DNA of 64,000 bases, from the NCBI RefSeq assembly GCF_002903145.1, contig NZ_PPDJ01000001.1:186001-250000 (forward strand), in the 5' to 3' direction. The position numbers were made by a program, and so were the translations under genes. Origin of the DNA: Halobacteriovorax sp. DA5. Its GTDB lineage: Bacteria > Bdellovibrionota > Bacteriovoracia > Bacteriovoracales > Bacteriovoracaceae. The notes beneath the pieces were generated by a model. That model was given only the letters and a program-made list of their open reading frames with translations, searched no databases and was not told where the DNA came from. The first letter of the stretch is position 1. Each line of letters opens with the position of its first letter. Below, piece by piece: positions 53,692 to 60,045 of this stretch.

Positions 53692-54495
53692 TTATTCCTT
53701 TCTCATTGTGTCTGTGGCCATGAAAGTGAATGTTTTTATATCACCTAACATGCCTTCTTTTTTTGTTACTTCAATCTTCTTGTAAAAAGCTTCTTGATCG
53801 ATTTTTAACCATGCACGATATCCTTCAGGACTTAGTCCTTCTGCATAGAATGCAATAAGGTTCTTTTCTGCAAGATCGACATCTTGAGTTTTCACATATT
53901 TTTCAACTAAATTAAGTCCAAGTCTTTTTACAAGTTTCGGAGAGAATTCAATTTGTTTGTCACCAGTAGTGAACATATTTGTCTTTGTAAGCTTGAGAAC
54001 GCCAAGGTCTAACATACGATCTGCAGTTTCAGCTCCACTTAAGCCATAACGATATTGAATATATTCGCTAGTTATAGGAGACATCGAGGCCAGACAATAG
54101 ATCTCAGCAAAAACTTTATCGTAAAGCATTTCCTTGTTAGCTTCTTCACTATATTCAAGTTTTCCTGCTGTTGAAGTAGGAGATTTCTTTTGAATTTCGT
54201 TAGCAACTTTTTCAGGAAGGTTCTTTAAGAGAAGGCCACCATTTGGACTATCAACTAAGCATGAATAAAGTCTTACAAGAGTTTGATAACCAGGTCTATT
54301 TTCTTGGGCCAAAAGACGCTTAAGTGTTCTTTGGTGAATACCAGATTTTTCAGAAAGTTTACGAAGACCAATAGATTCACTTCTAAATTGCTTTAGATGC
54401 GATTCTAAATCTAGAGCTACTTGCTCTTTGAGACCAAGTGTAGGGGATGCCTTCTTTGGTAACTCATTGATTATATTGGAGTTCTCTTCTCTCAT
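53692..54495 (-). CDS. Helix-turn-helix regulator R1 (TIGR02147-like architecture)
   Basis: An N-terminal DNA-binding domain with helix-turn-helix GLRKLSEKSGIHQRTLKRLL (about 42-60) resembling phage-repressor-like folds, then a helical C-terminal domain of about 190 residues. Size and layout recall the TIGR02147/DUF4423 proteins that are abundant in Bdellovibrio-type bacteria, but this family assignment needs a profile search. It is paralogous to R2 over its entire length. TGAGG before ATG 54495. It lies directly upstream of A and downstream of B, so the natural targets are the neighbouring family genes. Confidence 0.68.
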   Translation of the reverse strand: MREENSNIINELPKKASPTLGLKEQVALDLESHLKQFRSESIGLRKLSEKSGIHQRTLKRLLAQENRPGYQTLVRLYSCLVDSPNGGLLLKNLPEKVANEIQKKSPTSTAGKLEYSEEANKEMLYDKVFAEIYCLASMSPITSEYIQYRYGLSGAETADRMLDLGVLKLTKTNMFTTGDKQIEFSPKLVKRLGLNLVEKYVKTQDVDLAEKNLIAFYAEGLSPEGYRAWLKIDQEAFYKKIEVTKKEGMLGDIKTFTFMATDTMRKE

Positions 54496-54554
54496 TATGC
54501 CTCAGTATTTTTTGGCGAGTTTAGCACTATTCATAATTTTATGCAGTTAAGCAG

Positions 54555-54588
54555 TAAAAATTACAAAGGCCGAAGCAATGCCTCGGCC
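54555..54588 (-). terminator. Terminator-like hairpin between B and R1
   Basis: GGCCGA (54568-54573) pairs with TCGGCC (54583-54588) around a 9-base loop. The minus strand continues with TTTGTAATTTTT, so it is a plausible Rho-independent terminator for B, which would separate B from R1. Confidence 0.65.
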
Positions 54589-54602
54589 AATCGTTCTATA
54601 AA

Positions 54603-54631
54603 GTAAGCGTCCCTTAGGGAAAGACGCTTAC
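54603..54631 (-). repeat. Hairpin with the conserved loop, downstream of B
   Basis: GTAAGCGTC (54603-54611) and GACGCTTAC (54623-54631) are perfect 9-base arms around the loop CCTTAGGGAAA. The identical 11-base loop occurs in the hairpin after D (56809-56843) with an unrelated stem. It lies 18 bases after the B stop, followed by a second hairpin that looks like a terminator. Confidence 0.7.
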
Positions 54632-54649
54632 CAAGTCCCTGGCTTATAA

Positions 54650-55144
54650 TTAGTTACAAGCTGGGATTTCGAAAGTTTTTGAGAAAAGCTCAACTTTCTT
54701 GTCATCTCTGTCACGTCCCGCAACACGAGTGATTTTTGAAACAGTGATATCTCTAACAACTTGTTGAGTTTCAGTTGAAGTAACTGTTTTACAGTTTCTG
54801 TCTTCTTTACCACGACATACTTTTCTTGTTACTTCTCTTGAGATTGGGAATGATAGGTACTCGTAACCAACTACGATATCTTCGTATCTGTCACTTTCTT
54901 TGCTTCCACCGATCCACTTTCTTTCGTAGATTGGGTACTGGCTTAGTGTATTGAAGTTATCACCGTCAACACATACATCAAATGCTGTAACGATACGACC
55001 AACAAATACTGAGTATCCTGAAGAGATTTCTAGGCTTGGGTTAGCTTTTACTTCAGCTCTGATTGTATCCCATGAATCATTTGCAGATAGTGCAAAAGAT
55101 GAAACGCTTAGTAGTGCAGCAGCAAGTGCGATAATTTTTTTCAT
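54650..55144 (-). CDS. Secreted four-cysteine family protein B
   Basis: The 164-residue precursor has the signal peptide MKKIIALAAALLSVSSFALSA, shared exactly with D and E. Mature motifs: SWDTIRAEV, SVFVGRIVTAFDVC, YPIYERKWIGGSKESDRY, IVVGYE, KVCRGKEDRNC and a final EIPACN. It differs from E in only a few residues, and 195 bp of its 3-prime end are identical to E in DNA. GGAGGAATTT before ATG 55144 sets the start; the frame opens 35 codons earlier. Orphan-like upstream region with boxes shared with D and E. Confidence 0.82.
   Translation of the reverse strand: MKKIIALAAALLSVSSFALSANDSWDTIRAEVKANPSLEISSGYSVFVGRIVTAFDVCVDGDNFNTLSQYPIYERKWIGGSKESDRYEDIVVGYEYLSFPISREVTRKVCRGKEDRNCKTVTSTETQQVVRDITVSKITRVAGRDRDDKKVELFSKTFEIPACN
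54656..54850 (-). repeat. 195-bp block identical to 57600-57794 (3-prime half of B and E)
   Basis: No mismatch is seen over 195 bases, including all third codon positions, in two genes that differ in the middle. This indicates very recent duplication or gene conversion between B and E. Confidence 0.9.
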
Positions 55145-55155
55145 AAATTCCTCCG
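55060..55155 (-). repeat. 96-bp leader block of B (signal peptide and ribosome site)
   Basis: The same 96 bases occur at 57268-57363 (D) and 58004-58099 (E); D and E agree completely and B differs by one base (A for G in GAATCATTT). The block covers the SD sequence and the first 28 or so codons. Confidence 0.9.
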
Positions 55156-55203
55156 TTTGTTTGTTATCAAAAAATTGATTTATCAATTTCAATACTTTTT
55201 TAT

Positions 55204-55215
55204 GTTGTTTTGATG
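55204..55215 (-). promoter_or_regulatory. Conserved 12-bp box upstream of B
   Basis: GTTGTTTTGATG (plus strand; CATCAAAACAAC in the gene sense) lies 60 bases upstream of the B start and is found unchanged at equivalent positions before D and E. Confidence 0.55.
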
Positions 55216-55278
55216 GAATGAAATTAATTTGATTGATATGAGGTGACAATTTTTTCTAATTCACATGAGGATTTTGTC

Positions 55279-55316
55279 CGACATTGTCCAAATTAGTGGC
55301 CTTTGTCATGACAAAT
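55279..55316 (-). promoter_or_regulatory. Upstream TTGTC/GACAA-rich element of B with 14-bp palindrome
   Basis: CGACATTGTCCAA (55279-55291) is repeated almost exactly upstream of E, and TTTGTCATGACAAA (55302-55315) is a perfect palindrome. TGACAAAT at 55309-55316 recurs twice before E; D has TTGTGACAA. Candidate operator cluster. Confidence 0.5.
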
Positions 55317-55349
55317 GGACAAATTTGTTGAGGTTTAGCAATCTCTTAT

Positions 55350-55376
55350 AAAACAAGAAAGGCCGCATTAGCGGCC
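55350..55376 (-). terminator. Terminator after C
   Basis: GGCCGC (55361-55366) and GCGGCC (55371-55376) form a GC-rich stem around ATTA; the minus strand continues with TTTCTTGTTTT. It ends the R2-C unit and separates it from the B promoter. Confidence 0.78.
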
Positions 55377-55399
55377 CTCTTATTTATTTAATCTGAATT

Positions 55400-55972
55400 T
55401 TACTGGCAATATGGAATGATGTATTCCTTGCTAAAAGAGTCTTGCTCGACCTCTCTTGGTCGATCACTATTTGGTTTATAGACAACTACTTTCTTTACTT
55501 TAACGTTTTTGATTGTCTCAGTAGATACATCTTTCATTACTTCACGACAGCGCTTACCATGGTTATTACATACCTTTTCGCGTGTTTTGTAGTTAATTGG
55601 ATACGTTAGGTACTTGCTTCCTACTAGTTCAGTTTTAAAGCCATCTTTATCGGCTCCCATCTGATTTTTACCAACGTATTTTGTCTTATAGATAGGAAAT
55701 TTTCTAGTTGTTTGAATTTCGTCTCCATTAATACATGTCTCAAAAGCGCTAACTGGTCTTGATACAAAAACAGTTGTTCCTTCAAGCTTAACGTCATCAT
55801 TTCTCTTTGTGACATCGATAATTTTTTGCCACGAAGTTTGTGGTCCAAGCTTTGAGAAGTCGTCTTTAGTTGGTTTAGGGCCACCTGAAACACCTCCAAC
55901 TCCTGCGTAAATCGAAAGAGTCGAAACTATTACTATAAATTTCTTAATATTGTTCTTCATATTATTTTTCAT
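55400..55972 (-). CDS. Secreted four-cysteine family protein C (long form, cassette with R2)
   Basis: A signal peptide (KKFIVIVSTLSIYA) is followed by a Gly/Pro linker (GVGGVSGGPKPT) and the family domain: TTVFVSRPVSAFETC, FPIYKTKYVG, ADKDGF, LVGSKYLTYP, KVCNNHGKRC and a final IIPYCQ. The ADKDGF block pairs it with D (ADEDGY), not with A, B or E. Its ATG at 55972 overlaps the stop of R2 (ATGA), so the two are translationally coupled. Four family cysteines are conserved. Function unknown. Confidence 0.8.
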   Translation of the reverse strand: MKNNMKNNIKKFIVIVSTLSIYAGVGGVSGGPKPTKDDFSKLGPQTSWQKIIDVTKRNDDVKLEGTTVFVSRPVSAFETCINGDEIQTTRKFPIYKTKYVGKNQMGADKDGFKTELVGSKYLTYPINYKTREKVCNNHGKRCREVMKDVSTETIKNVKVKKVVVYKPNSDRPREVEQDSFSKEYIIPYCQ

Positions 55973-56772
55973 TTTTCATTCAAAGTGTCCGTTACCATAA
56001 AGGTAAAGGCCCTCTTTGTTCCTTTTGATTTGTCTTCATTTGCAATTGCAACTTTTTCTTCGAATGCCTTTGCATCTACTTGTAGCCATCGATCATAAGC
56101 TTCTTCACTTAAGCCTTCTGCAAAGAATGCGATGATATTTTCACCATATGATTCTGCATTCTGTACCTTACTATATTTTTCTACTAGTGATAGACCCATA
56201 CGCTTTAGGGTCTTAGCACTAAAATTAGCTTGGTTTTCCCCTAAACTATAGTGACCACTCTTTGTGACTCTAAGGGCCTTCATTTCAAGCATCTTTTCCA
56301 CTGTTAACATGCCACTCATTCCGTAACGATATTGAATTAATTCGTTAGTTATAGGTGCACATGCCGCCAGTATATAAATCTCTGCAAAAGTACGATCGTA
56401 ACTCATTTGAGTTTCGATATCTTGGTGATACTGTATTTTTTCTGAGACTTTATTCGGATTACACTTTTCAATTTCCTTTCGAATAACATCTGGAACAAGA
56501 TTTAAGAGGAGAGACTCGTTACTTGTGTTGTGAATGACTCGATAGATTTTATAAAGTGTTTGATATGTAGGCTTATTCTCTTTGGCCAGGATTCGATAGA
56601 GTGTTCTTTCACTAACTCCTGTTTTTTCAGATAAAAGACGAACTCCAATTTTTACGCTCTTATACTCATCTAGCTTTTTAGCTAGGTCTAAGCTTACTTG
56701 CTCAATAGGCCCAAGAGGCGCTTGAGATAGTTGTGGAGTGTTCATTTTATCCATAGATGGCTTGAATAGCAT
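55969..56772 (-). CDS. Helix-turn-helix regulator R2 (paralogue of R1)
   Basis: Same layout and length as R1: helix-turn-helix GVRLLSEKTGVSERTLYRIL (about 43-62), followed by a helical domain with AEIYILAACAPITNELIQYRYGMSG-like motif, cited here as ITNELIQYRYGMSG. The ending ATFMVTDTL-type segment is equally shared. The start is uncertain: ATG 56772 is overlapped by an inverted repeat, and ATG 56754 or 56745 are alternatives (GGATAAA precedes the latter). It overlaps C by 4 bases. Family as for R1, not certain. Confidence 0.68.
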   Translation of the reverse strand: MLFKPSMDKMNTPQLSQAPLGPIEQVSLDLAKKLDEYKSVKIGVRLLSEKTGVSERTLYRILAKENKPTYQTLYKIYRVIHNTSNESLLLNLVPDVIRKEIEKCNPNKVSEKIQYHQDIETQMSYDRTFAEIYILAACAPITNELIQYRYGMSGMLTVEKMLEMKALRVTKSGHYSLGENQANFSAKTLKRMGLSLVEKYSKVQNAESYGENIIAFFAEGLSEEAYDRWLQVDAKAFEEKVAIANEDKSKGTKRAFTFMVTDTLNEK

Positions 56773-56796
56773 GAGTAGATGCCGTTATCTACTCAT
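56771..56796. promoter_or_regulatory. Inverted repeat overlapping the R2 start
   Basis: ATGAGTAGAT (56771-56780) and ATCTACTCAT (56787-56796) are perfect 10-base arms around GCCGTT. The left arm touches the R2 start codon. It may be an operator for autoregulation or an RNA hairpin that hides the start codon. Confidence 0.5.
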
Positions 56797-56808
56797 ACTA
56801 TAAAAAGT

Positions 56809-56843
56809 ATAGCTTAAGTACCTTAGGGAAATACTTAAGCTAT
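56809..56843 (-). repeat. Hairpin with the conserved loop, downstream of D
   Basis: ATAGCTTAAGTA (56809-56820) and TACTTAAGCTAT (56832-56843) are perfect 12-base arms around CCTTAGGGAAA, the same loop as the hairpin after B. On the minus strand it is followed by ACTTTTTATAG, so it may also terminate D. Confidence 0.7.
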
Positions 56844-56851
56844 TGAATTTA

Positions 56852-57352
56852 TTAGTTACAAGCTGGGATTACATATTCTTTAGAGAATAGTGTTTTCTCG
56901 ATCGTACGATCGTTTTTACCAACGTTTCTTCTAACAACTTCTTTTACAGATACGTTCTTAACAAGATCTTGGTTTACAGTATAAGCAACTCTTTTACAGT
57001 TTTTGTCATCATTTCTACAAACTTCTTTGTATGAAGTGTAAGTAGTTGGGAAAGAAAGGATTTCGTAACCAACGATTACAGATGCATATCCATCTTCATC
57101 AGCTTCTGGGTGACCTTTACCAACTTTTACGATTTCGTAAATTGGGAATTCTCTAGTAGTAACAAATTGGTCACCATCTAGACATACGTCAAATGCGCTA
57201 ACTGGACGTCCAACGAATACAGCTGTTCCAGTGAATGAAAGATCCCAATCAGCAGATACTTCAGCTTTGATTGTATCCCATGAATCGTTTGCAGATAGTG
57301 CAAAAGATGAAACGCTTAGTAGTGCAGCAGCAAGTGCGATAATTTTTTTCAT
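56852..57352 (-). CDS. Secreted four-cysteine family protein D
   Basis: A 166-residue precursor with the same signal peptide as B and E. Mature motifs: SWDTIKAEV, TAVFVGRPVSAFDVC, FPIYEIVKVG, ADEDGY, IVGYEILSFP, EVCRNDDKNC and a final VIPACN. The mid-domain ADEDGY and lack of the GGSKESDRY block group it with C, which lies after R2. GGAGGAATTT precedes ATG 57352. Downstream comes the shared-loop hairpin and then R2. Confidence 0.82.
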   Translation of the reverse strand: MKKIIALAAALLSVSSFALSANDSWDTIKAEVSADWDLSFTGTAVFVGRPVSAFDVCLDGDQFVTTREFPIYEIVKVGKGHPEADEDGYASVIVGYEILSFPTTYTSYKEVCRNDDKNCKRVAYTVNQDLVKNVSVKEVVRRNVGKNDRTIEKTLFSKEYVIPACN

Positions 57353-57363
57353 AAATTCCTCCG
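57268..57363 (-). repeat. 96-bp leader block of D, identical to E
   Basis: Signal peptide codons and ribosome site agree with 58004-58099 base for base, although the mature parts of D and E are clearly different. See the B block at 55060-55155. Confidence 0.9.
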
Positions 57364-57408
57364 GTTTATTAGACATTCAGTTTTAGTTTGAAGCCTTTAA
57401 TTAATTAA

Positions 57409-57420
57409 GTTGTTTTGATG
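57409..57420 (-). promoter_or_regulatory. Conserved 12-bp box upstream of D
   Basis: GTTGTTTTGATG (plus strand), 57 bases upstream of the D start, matches the boxes before B and E in all 12 positions although the surrounding sequence differs. Confidence 0.55.
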
Positions 57421-57480
57421 TAGAGGTTATATTTTTGATGAAATAAGATGTCTAAAAAACACAAAGGATATTTATTTTTT

Positions 57481-57489
57481 TTGTGACAA
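57481..57489 (-). promoter_or_regulatory. Upstream TTGTGACAA element of D
   Basis: TTGTGACAA has TTGT/ACAA arms around a central G and is also found before E at 58233-58241. It lies about 130 bases upstream of the D start, comparable to the elements before B and E. Confidence 0.4.
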
Positions 57490-57512
57490 CGGCAGTAGAA
57501 GTAGGGTTTTTA

Positions 57513-57537
57513 ACTGTCATCCAAGGAGGATGTCAGT
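57513..57537. repeat. Imperfect inverted repeat between E and D
   Basis: CATCC (57518-57522) and GGATG (57528-57532), extended by ACTG and CAGT with one mismatch, lie between the E terminator and the D upstream element. It might be part of the D regulatory region; no T-run. Confidence 0.35.
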
Positions 57538-57542
57538 AGAAA

Positions 57543-57571
57543 ATAAAAAAGGCCGAGCATAAACTCGGCCT
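57543..57571 (-). terminator. Terminator after E
   Basis: GGCCGAG (57551-57557) and CTCGGCC (57564-57570) pair perfectly around CATAAA, with TTTTTTTT on the minus strand directly after. It makes E monocistronic. Confidence 0.88.
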
Positions 57572-57593
57572 CAAACTTTATATATACTTGAAA

Positions 57594-58088
57594 TTATAGA
57601 CAAGCTGGGATTTCGAAAGTTTTTGAGAAAAGCTCAACTTTCTTGTCATCTCTGTCACGTCCCGCAACACGAGTGATTTTTGAAACAGTGATATCTCTAA
57701 CAACTTGTTGAGTTTCAGTTGAAGTAACTGTTTTACAGTTTCTGTCTTCTTTACCACGACATACTTTTCTTGTTACTTCTCTTGAGATTGGGAAAGTTAG
57801 TGTTTCGTAACCAACTACGATGTCTTTATATCTGTCACCTTCTTTACTTCCACCGATCCACTTTCTTTCGTAAATTGGGTATTGGCTTAGTGTAACAAAG
57901 TTGTCACCGTCAACACATACATCAAACGCAGTTACGATACGACCAACAAATACTGAGTATCCTGAAGAGATTTCTAGGCTTGGGTTAGCTTTTACCTCAG
58001 CTCTGATTGTATCCCATGAATCGTTTGCAGATAGTGCAAAAGATGAAACGCTTAGTAGTGCAGCAGCAAGTGCGATAATTTTTTTCAT
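57594..58088 (-). CDS. Secreted four-cysteine family protein E (near-copy of B)
   Basis: 164-residue precursor identical to B except for scattered residues (for example NFVTL for NFNTL, SKEGDRYKDI for SKESDRYEDI, YETLTF for YEYLSF, final L for N). The 195-bp 3-prime part is identical in DNA. It keeps all four cysteines and the same signal peptide. It has no regulator or long-form partner next to it and its own terminator, so it looks like an extra copy of B. Start ATG 58088 with GGAGGAATTT. Confidence 0.82.
   Translation of the reverse strand: MKKIIALAAALLSVSSFALSANDSWDTIRAEVKANPSLEISSGYSVFVGRIVTAFDVCVDGDNFVTLSQYPIYERKWIGGSKEGDRYKDIVVGYETLTFPISREVTRKVCRGKEDRNCKTVTSTETQQVVRDITVSKITRVAGRDRDDKKVELFSKTFEIPACL
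57600..57794 (-). repeat. 195-bp block identical to 54656-54850
   Basis: The 3-prime part of E; see the entry for B. Both copies have the same orientation and are about 2.9 kb apart, with D, R2 and C between them. Confidence 0.9.
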
Positions 58089-58099
58089 AAATTCCTCCG
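58004..58099 (-). repeat. 96-bp leader block of E
   Basis: Identical to D (57268-57363) and one base different from B (55060-55155). Covers the signal peptide and the ribosome site. Confidence 0.9.
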
Positions 58100-58144
58100 T
58101 TAGTTTGTTATCAAAAATTGATTTATCAATTTCTATATTTTTTA

Positions 58145-58156
58145 GTTGTTTTGATG
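58145..58156 (-). promoter_or_regulatory. Conserved 12-bp box upstream of E
   Basis: GTTGTTTTGATG (plus strand) 57 bases upstream of the E start; same element as before B and D. Confidence 0.55.
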
Positions 58157-58219
58157 AGGAAAAATTAAAATAGTTATTATTGGCCGTAAATTTTTTCTCT
58201 GTTTGAATGTTATTTCGTT

Positions 58220-58257
58220 CGACAATGTCCAATTGTGACAAATTCTTTATGACAAAT
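58220..58257 (-). promoter_or_regulatory. Upstream TTGTC/GACAA-rich element of E
   Basis: CGACAATGTCCAA (58220-58232) differs in one base from the element before B. TTGTGACAA (58233-58241) and two TGACAAAT copies (58236-58243, 58250-58257) follow. The rest of the 340-base gap up to the tRNA gene (58258-58372) holds nothing else that I can recognise. Confidence 0.5.
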
Positions 58258-58372
58258 TGGCTCGAAAGAAGACAAATGGATTGTATTGAGTTTGTTTTTG
58301 TAAAAATACTAAGTCGATAGTAATTAGGTTATCTATTTTTCGAGGCTGAATATTTAAGGAAGAAAAAAGGCA

Positions 58373-58396
58373 AAAAAAAAGAACTCTGTAGAGTTC
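58373..58396 (-). terminator. Terminator of the tRNA-Val transcript
   Basis: GAACTC (58381-58386) and GAGTTC (58391-58396) form a stem with loop TGTA. The minus strand continues with TTTTTTTT. It ends the tRNA transcript. Confidence 0.8.
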
Positions 58397-58430
58397 CGAT
58401 TTTTTTCTTTTGAATGTACCACAAAAAAAG

Positions 58431-58506
<76 letters not shown>

Positions 58507-58525
58507 TCCGATTTGAAGTGGAGTT

Positions 58526-58554
58526 AGAATAAGGATTTCACTCTCACTTGTCAA
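58526..58554 (-). promoter_or_regulatory. Promoter of tRNA-Val
   Basis: On the minus strand TTGACA (58554-58549, perfect -35) and TATTCT (58531-58526) are separated by exactly 17 bases. The tRNA starts about 20 bases later. No good discriminator or stringent GC box is visible. Confidence 0.8.
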
Positions 58555-58602
58555 TACTAAAATTTAAAAAGTTTTAAAAAAAATTAATTTTTTTTGAAAT
58601 AT

Positions 58603-58627
58603 AAAGGCCTCTTATTTAGAGGCCTTT
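58603..58627 (-). terminator. Terminator-like hairpin after folE2
   Basis: AAAGGCCTCT (58603-58612) and AGAGGCCTTT (58618-58627) form a perfect 10-bp stem around TATTT, 11 bases after the folE2 stop. The minus strand continues TATATTTC, so the U-tract is modest. Confidence 0.75.
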
Positions 58628-58637
58628 GTTTTTATGA

Positions 58638-59576
58638 TTAAATTTTTGGATTTTCTTTTCTGATATAACCAACAGCATTGTGGCTGTGAAGACTTTCTAA
58701 GTGCTCAACCTTTGCTTGCCAGTCTAGAATCTCTTCTGCTGAGTTTAGAACTTCTGAGATACGTCTTGTTGAGTGCTCAACAAACATTGGATTATCGCCA
58801 TTGAGAATAGCAAATGCTTGCTCATCAAGTCTCTTAACAAGAGACTGAGTTTCAGTTGGAAGAGCAATTCTCATTAGATCTACTAAATCTTCTAAGTGAA
58901 ACTTTGACTCTGCCTTATAAGTTACAGTAATCGTCGCTACAGATCTTTGTGAGTGAGCAGAAGCAATACCACTTCCTTCAGTTGTCTCTCCATTTCTATA
59001 CTGTTCTTCGTACTGCTTCGACATTGAAAGAGAACATGGACAAGTTGATGAGTATTCGTATTCCATTGTTAGGTTGATTAGAGGAATACCATCACGTCCT
59101 TCAACACCTTCCATTGATACTTTATAGTATTGCCATCCCCAGTTTCCTGACTTTAGTGACTGTTGTTTAACAGGGTAGTTAAAGTCTAGAGTTAGGTGGG
59201 CCTGTGGAATTAGTGGTTCAGTATCGTAGTCGCGAAGATCTGTACGGTATCTTCTAAGTACTGTCGCAAAGAATTCATTGTTAACATTTTTCTCTAAGCC
59301 TTCCGCTTGAAGAATATTACAGAAGCGAGACATGTTTGCACCTGTCTTATGTGCTTCAAGAAATACGAACATCGACGCTTGTGCATCTGTTGATCTAACA
59401 GTTCCATCTCTGTGCTCAAAATTTAGAGGGATGCGAAATCTTTCAATACCAACTTTTGGAATGGCGATATGAACTTCATTAGCTGTCTTTTGAAAGTCAT
59501 TTAAACCTGTTTCATCTTTGATTTGGCAATTAAGGATATCTTCGCGGCTATTTCTAAGTGCTTCAATATTTTTCAT
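58638..59576 (-). CDS. folE2: GTP cyclohydrolase type IB (FolE2)
   Basis: Makes dihydroneopterin triphosphate for folate (and queuosine) synthesis, using a metal other than obligatory zinc. Signature segments of COG1469 are visible: IPKVGIERFRIPL, HRDGTVRS, and STCPCSLSMSK, whose first cysteine is the metal ligand. At 312 residues with ATG 59576 (AAGGACTCAC before it), it agrees with FolE2; the frame extends to 59618. Often regulated by zinc, but no Zur site is recognised here. It is divergent from a small zinc-ribbon gene. Confidence 0.93.
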   Translation of the reverse strand: MKNIEALRNSREDILNCQIKDETGLNDFQKTANEVHIAIPKVGIERFRIPLNFEHRDGTVRSTDAQASMFVFLEAHKTGANMSRFCNILQAEGLEKNVNNEFFATVLRRYRTDLRDYDTEPLIPQAHLTLDFNYPVKQQSLKSGNWGWQYYKVSMEGVEGRDGIPLINLTMEYEYSSTCPCSLSMSKQYEEQYRNGETTEGSGIASAHSQRSVATITVTYKAESKFHLEDLVDLMRIALPTETQSLVKRLDEQAFAILNGDNPMFVEHSTRRISEVLNSAEEILDWQAKVEHLESLHSHNAVGYIRKENPKI

Positions 59577-59640
59577 GTGAGTCCTTTTGTTCCTTATACA
59601 GAGGTAGGTGTGGTCCAACCCTTGGTTTCATTAATAATAG

Positions 59641-59654
59641 CACGTTTTAACGTG
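59641..59654. promoter_or_regulatory. Inverted repeat upstream of folE2
   Basis: CACGTT and AACGTG flank TT, giving a hairpin or operator-like site about 65 bases upstream of the folE2 start. Regulator unknown. Confidence 0.3.
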
Positions 59655-59816
59655 TTCAAGCACTTTTGGCAAACGAACTCCGTAGTAATTATAAGGCTAT
59701 ACACTACTTGTATAGGTTCTTTATGAACGTAAGTTATTGATTTCTGGGAAATAACCTCATTTAATAAGCTTATTTTTTTTAAATAAGGTAAAATGGAATG
59801 TGACGAGGAGCTTGAT

Positions 59817-60026
59817 ATGAAGGAAAGATCCCTAAGAGTCGAAAATTTCATCAGATACTTTGGTGAGATTGAGGACGTCAAAAAACAGATTGAGTGTTGC
59901 CCTAAATGTGGGGCCAAGTTCACTGTTACTCATTTGGCCGATCACGACAACCTCTATATCCATGAAGAGGTGACTTGTGAGAACTGCACTTATGGAACTG
60001 AGGAAACACTCCACATACTGAACTAA
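59817..60026 (+). CDS. Small zinc-ribbon protein
   Basis: 69 residues with two CxxC pairs (CCPKCG near 28-33 and CENC near 55-58), the arrangement of a zinc ribbon. The first 25 residues are charged and helical. No family beyond that. AGGAG is spaced 6 bases from ATG 59817, although the frame opens at 59793. The next gene follows after 19 bases. Divergent from folE2. Confidence 0.7.
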   Translation: MKERSLRVENFIRYFGEIEDVKKQIECCPKCGAKFTVTHLADHDNLYIHEEVTCENCTYGTEETLHILN

Positions 60027-60045
60027 TTTAATTAAGGAAGATTAA

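Noticed and set aside
54951..55178. Plus-strand open frame inside B, with a very similar one inside E (57901-58173)
   Set aside because: Its repetition is explained by the B/E duplication. It is antisense to a signal-peptide gene with good ribosome site, and has no start signals of its own.
53101..58088. Prophage remnant or genomic island
   Set aside because: No integrase, transposase, phage structural gene or attachment repeat is found. The tRNA gene at 58431-58506 adjoins the array, but no copy of its 3-prime end is seen on the other side.
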